A stretch of 64,000 nucleotides of DNA from positions 140,501,012-140,565,011 of the forward strand of contig NC_059073.1 in assembly GCF_020497125.1 (NCBI RefSeq). Direction: 5' to 3'. How positions within the stretch are numbered: the stretch's first letter is position 1; each line of letters begins with the position of its first letter. The position numbers and the translations under genes were made by a program. The notes beneath the pieces were generated by a model, which was not told the DNA's origin, did no database searches, and saw only the letters and a program-made list of their open reading frames with translations. The DNA comes from Mauremys mutica (taxonomy: Eukaryota; Chordata; Testudines; Geoemydidae). This document shows positions 56,810 through 64,000 of the stretch, in pieces.

Positions 56810-56892
56810 GGCGGCCGGGGCTAGGCGGGGGGGGGGGGGGAGAAGCGGCGGCCGGGGCCAGGCGGGGCGGAGAAGCGGCGGCCGGGGCCAGA
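56810..56892. repeat. GC minisatellite matching the hAT interior
   Basis: Two to three units of gagaagcggcggccggggcc-aggcgggg, with a G run near 56827-56840. Nearly identical to 54775-54830 inside the hAT element 2 kb away (one 3-base gap), but here without hAT ends. Confidence 0.85.
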
Positions 56893-58320
56893 CATACACA
56901 CAATATGCAAGACAAGCAATAAAATCATGAAAACTGGAAGCGCTAGATTTTCAAAAGCAGTCCATATTATCTTAACACTGTTCCCACTGAAGTTAATGGT
57001 AGATCTCTCACTGATTTCAACGGGAGAGAAGTTCAACCATCTTCCCACTTGATGGGTTAACTACAGAAGGTCTGGATGGAGCTTCAGTGTGGATACACAT
57101 CCAAAGATCTGGACGCTTATTTGAACTCGAGTCTGAAGAGCTGGGCTTCATGTGAAGTCTTTTGCATGGTATTTTGGGGCTTCTGTATTTGGTCACAGGA
57201 AGATAATAGGAAGCAACAATCCTGTTGCATGAAAATGAAACATAATGGGGGGGGGAAGTTATCCTATTATTTTTAACATTAACAAAAAGACCACTCTGGA
57301 TATAAGTAAGAATTTTCAGTGAGAGTTCAAGCCAGTTCCTTCTTCATCCAAACAGGTTGGCAAATCCCTTAAGTATCAGTTTCACAAACTGTATGGTGGT
57401 TTTATGATCTGCACAAACAAGAGTTTGGGATACAGCAGTGATTACAAATGATTAAGACCAATGCAGATTAACCCAAAGCTAGAGACCACAGACTTCCTTT
57501 CTATTTGCATGGCATGCAATCCCAACTGCCACGGAGCCAATGTACGAGCCCATTGCAATAGCCAACAGTGCTGCAAAAATTAAGTGTCTGTGAAAGTCAA
57601 CTGAGAAAAGGGAAAATCACTAGACATACCTATTTTGCCTTTCCCATCCGTTCTTTTCTTATATATCCTCACATATTAGGGGGAGTTATTTTGTCACTAC
57701 ATCTAATAATCATCCCCCGACACATTAGGAACAAACTGAAAGTGCTGAAAGAAATTAGCACCCATTCTGCTCTATCCCTTTGTCTTCTAAAGGAAGGCGG
57801 AAGGGAAATTTTCCTGAGCTGAGTTAAAATTGCCTGCTCCTTCCTTCTCCTCTTAGTTATCTTTCTACTGATGTCACTAGTCTGGCCTCTGGATCACCTT
57901 GTCCTGACTTCATATACACATACACAAATATACAACATTCAGTATGTGCTTACGGCACCCTGGTCTTCTTGAACATGACATTTTCTTTCAGCAGCTCTGC
58001 TGGAACCAATGGTCAGAAACCTTGCAGCTTTGAAATATTTTAACCTTTACTTCAGGCTAGGATTCACTTTGAGCCTACTAAGAGGTATGTTCCCACTCAG
58101 ACTTGCCTCCGAAATGCAGGCTTTTCAAAGTGAACAGTTATAAAGGTTTATCTGTGGGTGGGCAACTTCAGTGGTTCAAGGAACCTCTGATCTTCCCCTC
58201 ATTACACCTTCGGTGAAGTTTCAGCATGCGAACTACAGCTGGAAGGAGTTGTTCACATCTTGGCTTCAGGTGGAAATCACTGTTGGAGCAATGCCTACTG
58301 AGTTGCCATTTTTTCTGCAA
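56893..58320. other. Unassigned non-coding sequence
   Basis: No gene recognised. Confidence 0.4.
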
Positions 58321-58324
58321 AGTA

Positions 58325-58500
58325 GTAACTAGTGCAATTAGCCTAGGACATGGAAGACCTGAGTTAACGTACCTGCTCTGCCACAGATTTCCAGTGCGAC
58401 CTTGGGCAAGTCGCTTAGTCTTGCCGTTGCTCAGTTCCTTAGCTGTAAATAATACAATTCCCCTACCTCCTAAGGGTGTTACGAGGATAAATACATAAAA
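58325..58500 (+). repeat. MIR copy
   Basis: tgctctgccacagatttcca, gtgcgaccttgggcaagtcg, ttgctcagttccttagctgt, ctcctaagggtgttacgagg, ataaatacataaaaga. Confidence 0.88.
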
Positions 58501-59367
58501 GATGGCCAAGTGATCAGATAGTACATTACCCAAAGTAGATAGAACCATTGTCTGACTATGGAGAAATAATCATACATACAGATGACTACAGCACCAGGAA
58601 CTGACATCCTTGTACCAGTTCCCCTGGTCCAGCTGCACTTTAACAGAATGTATACACAATTAAAATACATGCAACTGAATAGGGGAGGGTTTGGGGCACA
58701 AGTAGGAGTAGCACTGGTTTTGGATGGCAGACATATTTTCTCCACCCACCTACTTGCCTTCCTAGAGGTCAAAATAGAGAAAAACCTGCAGTGTGTTCAA
58801 AAGAATTAGAGACATATATTGATGTACCATCAAATGAAAAAAAAAGTGGAAAGGGCATTTTCATCACCTCTGAAAGCGGTGATCAAAGCAAACTTGTCAT
58901 CTTATTACAAAAGCAATCAATGCTGCTTGTTTTCTTGCTTTTATGTCATAATCTATGCTGCAGAAGAATTACACTGATTGCTTTGCCAATGCTAGAAGGA
59001 TCTTGATCCGGAGCAGGAAAGGGCTCTTGTGTGAAGGAACGATTTTTTTTTTGTTTTGAATCCTTGTAGGTACATGGTTTGGCTAATGGAATGCTTTGAC
59101 ATGAAGCTGTCTGGACTGTGACTGCAGGAACAAATGATAGCGAAGTCAACGCCTCTAAACATTCTTTTAGGGCCTGTTCCAAAGCCAGTGGGAGTTTTTC
59201 CATGGACTTTAATGGGCTTTGGATCAGTCCCCTAAAGTGCATATAGACTCCTGTCCGACAAAGCGTTCATACATATTCTCAACTCTAAGCGCATAAAGGC
59301 AATGGGACTACACACATGCTCAGAGTTAAGTGCTTTGCTGGGCCACATTCTTAGTGCTCAAGAAAGG
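58501..59367. other. Unassigned non-coding sequence
   Basis: No gene recognised. Confidence 0.4.
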
Positions 59368-59377
59368 TACCAAGTTA

Positions 59378-59527
59378 ACAATTCTAGAGAGTATCAGAGG
59401 GGTAGCTGTGTTAGTCTGGATCCGTAAAAGGCGACAAAGACCTGTGGCACCTTATAGACTAATAGAAGTATTGGAGCATAGGCTTTCGTGGGTGAATACC
59501 CACTTCGTCAGACAAATGTCAGAGAGT
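59378..59527 (+). mobile_element. Dispersed 'tatcagaggggtagctgtgt' repeat
   Basis: tatcagaggggtagctgtgt, tagtctggatccgtaaaagg, acctgtggcaccttatagac, attggagcataggctttcgt, gggtgaatacccacttcgtc: a short repeat that recurs widely in reptile genomes. It is little diverged from what I remember, hence relatively young. A 10-base direct repeat TACCAAGTTA (59368-59377 and 59528-59537) brackets it and could be its target duplication. I do not know its transposition class. Confidence 0.65.
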
Positions 59528-59537
59528 TACCAAGTTA

Positions 59538-60475
59538 TTCACCAAAGATGCAGCGATCTACCAGCATTTTAACAAGGTCCTCCCACAAGTACTTTGCCTC
59601 CTTAGGTTCTGATTAATGTCTCATGGTGCATAAGCTTATGGAGAGGAGGAATGAGGGATCTGTGTTGTTACTTGAATACAAAAGGACTCTCTTGTAACCA
59701 AGGAAGGAGTCAACAATCTGATATCATATTATTCAGTCTTTTTAGTCCTTGAACTCTTTGCCATTGATAGGAGTTTTCTATGTAAACAGCTATCCACTAG
59801 GAGCGGATTAATTTCTGACAGTCACAGAACAGCTATCCATTTCACATTGAGGGCTGGCCTAAATCAGCATAACTCCATTGATGTCAGCAATTTATCTGAA
59901 TTGAGAATGCAACTGTTGTCACTGTGGTCATAGGGCTGATTATGTAAAAGCATTTCATAACTTCAGAAGTGAGACAGATTGTATATTTATTTATATCAGT
60001 TTATAAAATATTAAACAAAAAGGCATTTTTCTTGAGACTCTATGCACCTTTGACACAGCCACAAAATTTCCCATCCTCAGACAAGTTTCAACCCTCATTC
60101 TCTTCAAAAACCACAGTAAATATATACACTTGGCAACATACCAGGCAGGTCGAGAAATCTAGAATGTTGCGGACTGTCAAGATACATGGAATTACAATCC
60201 TTCTTAAAGAAGAGTATAAAAGCAAATCGGTATCCCCACATCTTGAGACACAGCTTTGTCTCATATTGTTTACCAGGGACCACATCTTGTGTGGAAATCT
60301 ATTGCTCACACAGAGATACCTGACAGTTCAATATACTGCAAGTTAACATATATCATTGCACAGACAAAGTTGGGGAAGCTGGTTCGAAAGCATAAGGATA
60401 ATGCTCTGATTCAGCTGCACCTCTTTTGAATCTTCGCTCTTCAAGGTTGTGAAGTTTGGCACCAGGAGAGTAAGG
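59538..60475. other. Unassigned non-coding sequence
   Basis: No gene recognised. Confidence 0.4.
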
Positions 60476-60479
60476 CTGA

Positions 60480-60565
60480 ACTCAAGTCATTTAGGGCCAA
60501 TCCCCATTGGAAGCTGAGCTCTTTTGAAAATCGGGTCACTTCATTTAAATGCCTAAAATAGGAGC
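60480..60565. repeat. Palindromic repeat fragment
   Basis: agctgagctcttttgaaaat and aaatgcctaaaataggagct match the 13377-13565 family. Confidence 0.5.
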
Positions 60566-61915
60566 TGAGCTGTGATGAATGGGGAAACATCTATTATCTA
60601 TTATGAATATTTTGTGTTCCTCACTTTCCTAGTACAATATTGTTGCCTGACTGAACACACAGAGTTAAATCAAAGGAGGCTGTAATGGCCTTGTGATAAA
60701 ACCAAGCAGGGAAGATAAAACAAGGAGTTAAGACAACAATGGCTGGATGGTCAGTTGGTGAGAGAATTTCATCTCACTGGCACCATTCAAGCTGGGATAT
60801 TTTACTCTTCCCAGAGCTAAATTAAGCTAGAAATCAAAAGACCTTGACTCATTAAAAAGGTGCCCCTGGCAGAAAGGGAGGGAGAAGTGATCAGACTAGC
60901 TAGCCAGAACAAGAAAGAAAAAAAAAAAAGAACAGTCTGACTGATACACACAGATGCTGTGAGCAGGAGCAGCTGCTACACACTGATAGAGATGGAGTTA
61001 GGTGGGTTGAAGAGAACTTACAAAGGTGTAAGGAATATCCATGCCTTTTACTGATGGTACAATACACATCAGTATAGGCCTTTTACTGTGGGTGCCCTTT
61101 TCGCCAAAGGCTTTGTGTATTGATGGATGAATAATGCTTTGTTTGAGTCACTTTAATCAACTGCTGTCAAAGGCTCCCAAAGAGTAACCTTTGCAAGGTC
61201 AGTTGGATCCACTGAGCTAATCAAAGTTGGTTCATAGGGGACTGTAACCCAGCTAGGCAAATAGCAGAATTCCATCTCAGGAGAAAGTCAAGGCCCAAAC
61301 ACCTATGTGAGTTGTAGTCAGTGGTAAGCATGACAGAAGCTATTTGGAAAATCTGTCTCTTTAGGCTCCAGGTATTAAAGATAATCTTACACTCCACCTA
61401 GAAACGAATAGGTAGCCAATACAGATCACAAAACATCAGTTACACGTGCTCCTGCTGGGAAGCGCCGCTAACCTTCTTCAACAGATCATTTACCGTAACC
61501 CCCTCATTTAGGTACATTGAAAGCACTGGGATTAGTACAAATACAACAGTACGAAGACTTAATTGTGACTACATTTCACATCTCTTTTAATAAGCGGTGA
61601 ATAAAGAAGGTCACATTAACTATTCATCTAGAGCAGACAGATTTCATTTACATCGTGTGGTCTCTTTTTTATCACATCCTGATGCTGAAAGGTCCCGTTT
61701 GACACATTTTATCTCCAGGTCAACACAGAGTACTTAGACATTCTTTCCTGAATGTGATCATATTAAATTTACAATTCCTCTTCTCTTGTATAACAATCAA
61801 AGATTTTAGAAGCAGCACCAAACAGAAAATAAAACCTGGTAAATTAGCTCTAAAAACTATAGTTATTCTTACCGCTACTTAAGCCATTTGGTTTCTCTCT
61901 GTCTCCACTGTTGTT
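60566..61915. other. Unassigned non-coding sequence
   Basis: No gene recognised. Poly(A)-rich run near 60912-60929. Confidence 0.4.
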
Positions 61916-61917
61916 AA

Positions 61918-62105
61918 TTATCTGTATTACAGTAGCACCTGCAGTCCCATTGTGCTAGGCACTCTGCAGACGTATAATAAGAGATGGCCTTTGCCCCAAA
62001 GAACTATCAATCTAAATAGACAAAGTAGATTCAATATATGGGAAAGAAAATATCTCCTCATTATACAGTTGGAAAAGTGAGGCACAGAAGGATGACAACT
62101 TGAGT
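61918..62105. repeat. Dispersed repeat joined to reverse MIR
   Basis: tattacagtagcacctgcag, tcccattgtgctaggcactc, ctttgccccaaagaactatc, then tcattatacagttggaaaag and tgaggcacagaaggatgaca. Confidence 0.75.
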
Positions 62106-62108
62106 AAG

Positions 62109-62346
62109 GTAGAACTGCTCAGAAAAAAAATGATGAAAACAAAACATTTTAAATTTTCATCAATTTTTTGAGTTTTGGGGGGGGGGGGGTGTCAGTAACT
62201 GTTCCCCCCAACCTCCAGTTTTCAAAAACTGAAAAAAAAATCCAGCCCAAAACAGACATTTTTAGTTTTCAAATTTTCCTTTTTTAAACAAAACCTTGAC
62301 AAAATTAACCAAAAACATACATTTCCCACAGAAATGCCAGCTCTAT
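62109..62346. mobile_element. AT-rich hAT-type MITE, decayed
   Basis: Left tagaactgctcagaaaaaaa and right (reverse complement) tagagctggcatttctgtgg resemble the TAGAG-type ends of 26348-26769. The interior has opposed A- and T-rich arms and a G11 run near 62177. Confidence 0.5.
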
Positions 62347-62545
62347 CATCATTTGTAATAACAGCTCCTAGGAGCCTTAGTAATGAACCAAGACCCCACT
62401 TTACTACATGCACAGAACAAAACAAAACAAAAAGATGCTCCTTGCCCCAATCTATGGAACAGGGATAATGCATCACAAGGAGTCTATGGCAAAGCCAGGG
62501 ACTGAATCCAAAAGTGCTTTAACCACCAGACCATCCTTCCATCTC
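62347..62545. repeat. Dispersed 'cctaggagcc' repeat copy
   Basis: taataacagctcctaggagc, cttagtaatgaaccaagacc, acatgcacagaacaaaacaa, gatgctccttgccccaatct. Confidence 0.65.
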
Positions 62546-62609
62546 TCATACAAGAAAAAAATGAAAGTAAATAAAAAAAGTTTTGTCTTTTGTATGAAAC
62601 TCTGTCATA

Positions 62610-64000
62610 GGGTATGTCTACACTACCAGAGTAGTTCGATTTAACTTAACTCGAATTTGTGGAATCGACCTTACAAAGTCAAATGTGTGTATCCACACTA
62701 AGGACAGTAATTCGACTTTGTGAGTCCACACTAACGGGGCAAGCGTCGACATTGGAAGCGGTGCAGTGAGGGCAGCTATCCCACAGTTCCCGCAGTCCCC
62801 GCTGCCCATTGGAATTCTGGGTCGAGCCCCCAATGCCTGCTGGGGGAAAAAATGTGTTGAGGGTGGTTTTGGGTAACTGTCCTCATTCAACCATCAATCC
62901 TGCCCTCCCTCCCTGAAAGCACCGGCGGGCAATCAGTTTGCGCACTTTTCTGGTGAGTGGCAGCGCGGACTCTACAGCACTGCAAGCATGGAGCCCGCTG
63001 CGATCATCGCTGCAGTTATGGCCGTTGTCAACTCCTCGCATCTTATCGTCCACCTTTTTCACAGTCAGATGCTGAGAAATCGGGCAAGGAGGCTCCGGCA
63101 GCGCGGTGAGGACATGAAGTGTGAGAGTGGCACAGACCTCTCACAAAGCACGGGACCCCGCGCCGTGGACATCATGATGGCAATGGGTCATGTTCATGCT
63201 CTGGAACGGCGATTCTGGGCCCGGGAAACAAGCACGGACTGGTGGGACCGCATAGTGCTGCAGGTCTGGGATGAATCACAGTGGCTGCGAAACTTCAGGA
63301 TGCGTAAGGGCACTTTCCTTGAACTGTGTGACTTGCTGTCCCCTGCCCTGAAGTGCCAGGACACCCGGATGCGAGCAGCCCTGAGTGTGCAGAAGCGAGT
63401 GGCCATAGCCCTCTGGAAACTTGCAACGCCAGACAGCTACCGGTCAATAGCGAACCACTTTGGTGTGGGCAAATCTACCGTGGGTGTTGCTGTGATGCAA
63501 GTAGCCCACACAATCGTTGACCTACTGCTCTCAAAGGTAGTGACCCTGGGAAATGTCCAGGTCGTCATAGATGGCTTCGCCGCGATGGGATTCCCAAACT
63601 GCGGTGGGGCTATAGATGGGACTCACATCCCTAACCTGGGACCGGCCCACCAGGCCAGCCAGTATATTAACGGAAAGGGCTACTTTTCAATGGTGCTGCA
63701 AGCACTGGTGGACCATAGGGGATGTTTTACCAACATCTACGTCGGGTGGCCGGGCAAGGTTCATGACGCGCGTGTGTTCAGGAACTCTGGTCTGTTTAGA
63801 CGCCTGCAGGAAGGTAGTTTCTTCCCGGACCACAAAATAACTGTTGGGGATGTGGAGATGACTACAGTGATCCTCGGGGACCCAGCCTACCCGCTAATGC
63901 CCTGGCTCATGAAGCCCTATACAGGCGCCCTGGACAGTGAAAAGGAGCTCTTCAACTACCGGCTGAGCAAGTGCAGAATGGTGGTGGAGTGTGCTTTCGG
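62610..64000 (+). mobile_element. Harbinger C: left part, cut by window edge
   Basis: Left end GGGTATGTCTACACTACC preceded by ATA. The first ~380 bases are nearly identical to the left end of Harbinger A, including TCGAA motifs and gtgcagtgagggcagctatc / ccacagttcccgcagtcccc, so A and C belong to one subfamily. The right end lies beyond the window. Confidence 0.93.
62988..64000 (+). CDS. HARBI1-like transposase of Harbinger C, partial, frame open to edge
   Basis: From the ATG of MEPAAIIAAVMAVV, 337 codons plus two bases run to the window edge with no stop or frameshift, colinear with the 427-residue protein of Harbinger B. Visible motifs: TSTDWWDRIVLQVWDESQ, PDSYRSIANHFGVGKST, AIDGTHIP (D210), VHDARVF (D260), VILGDPAYPLMPWL (D298) and VVECAF (E334), so all proposed catalytic residues are present. 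Differences from B include Asn for Ile and Gly for Ala just after THIP, and Gly for Arg after YIN. The final ~90 codons lie outside. This copy lacks the CR1 insertion seen in A and gives the empty-site sequence. Possibly active; depends on the missing end. Confidence 0.92.
   Translation, partial: MEPAAIIAAVMAVVNSSHLIVHLFHSQMLRNRARRLRQRGEDMKCESGTDLSQSTGPRAVDIMMAMGHVHALERRFWARETSTDWWDRIVLQVWDESQWLRNFRMRKGTFLELCDLLSPALKCQDTRMRAALSVQKRVAIALWKLATPDSYRSIANHFGVGKSTVGVAVMQVAHTIVDLLLSKVVTLGNVQVVIDGFAAMGFPNCGGAIDGTHIPNLGPAHQASQYINGKGYFSMVLQALVDHRGCFTNIYVGWPGKVHDARVFRNSGLFRRLQEGSFFPDHKITVGDVEMTTVILGDPAYPLMPWLMKPYTGALDSEKELFNYRLSKCRMVVECAF

Noticed and set aside
1..64000. CRISPR arrays, operons, riboswitches or other prokaryotic features
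   Set aside because: Repeat families, introns and composition are those of a vertebrate genome; tandem repeats here are microsatellites and minisatellites.

Overview
The window is vertebrate nuclear DNA, most probably from a turtle. I base this on the mix of interspersed repeats: 3'-truncated CR1 LINEs with their ATTCTATG-type tails, many old MIR/CORE-SINE copies, tRNA-derived SINEs, and above all a set of Harbinger-type DNA transposons and derived MITEs whose ends read GGCCTGGTCTACACTA or GGGTATGTCTACACTA. A crocodilian is less likely but cannot be excluded. I could not support any host protein-coding exon, canonical tRNA or rRNA gene. The window looks intergenic, or like part of a very large intron.

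The coding content is transposon-derived. (1) Harbinger A (9427-10946) is a deleted copy. Its transposase gene is interrupted by a 95-bp CR1 tail and then fused to the far end of the element. (2) Harbinger B (21337-26172) is essentially full length. It carries an uninterrupted 427-codon HARBI1-like nuclease gene on the minus strand. On the plus strand, converging on it, is a two-exon Myb/SANT-like gene with a GT-AG intron that preserves frame exactly, broken by one in-frame TAA. A third, antisense ORF lies inside that intron. (3) Harbinger C enters at 62610 and is cut by the window edge; its transposase frame is open for 337 codons up to base 64000. (4) A 296-bp Harbinger MITE lies at 46745-47040.

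Other mobile DNA: hAT-type non-autonomous elements at 2898-3055, 26348-26769, 41289-41414 and 54322-55142, the last with a perfect 8-bp target duplication and a 53-bp internal inverted repeat; an RTE-like LINE relic (5832-6104, minus); LTR-like elements at 6102-6600 and 53001-54283; a gag-like retroelement relic (40560-41830, minus) split by a hAT MITE; and one LTR of a class I endogenous retrovirus (56028-56453) followed by a tRNA-Pro primer binding site. The rest is anonymous AT-rich sequence, with old MIR, foldback MITE and simple repeats throughout.

Within Harbinger B the expected division of labour is that the HARBI1-like nuclease cuts DNA, while the Myb/SANT-like partner binds the transposon ends and helps bring the nuclease to them. 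Both genes run inward from the two ends and meet tail to tail, each with its own poly(A) signal. Non-autonomous copies such as A and 46745-47040 keep only the ends and would be mobilised in trans.
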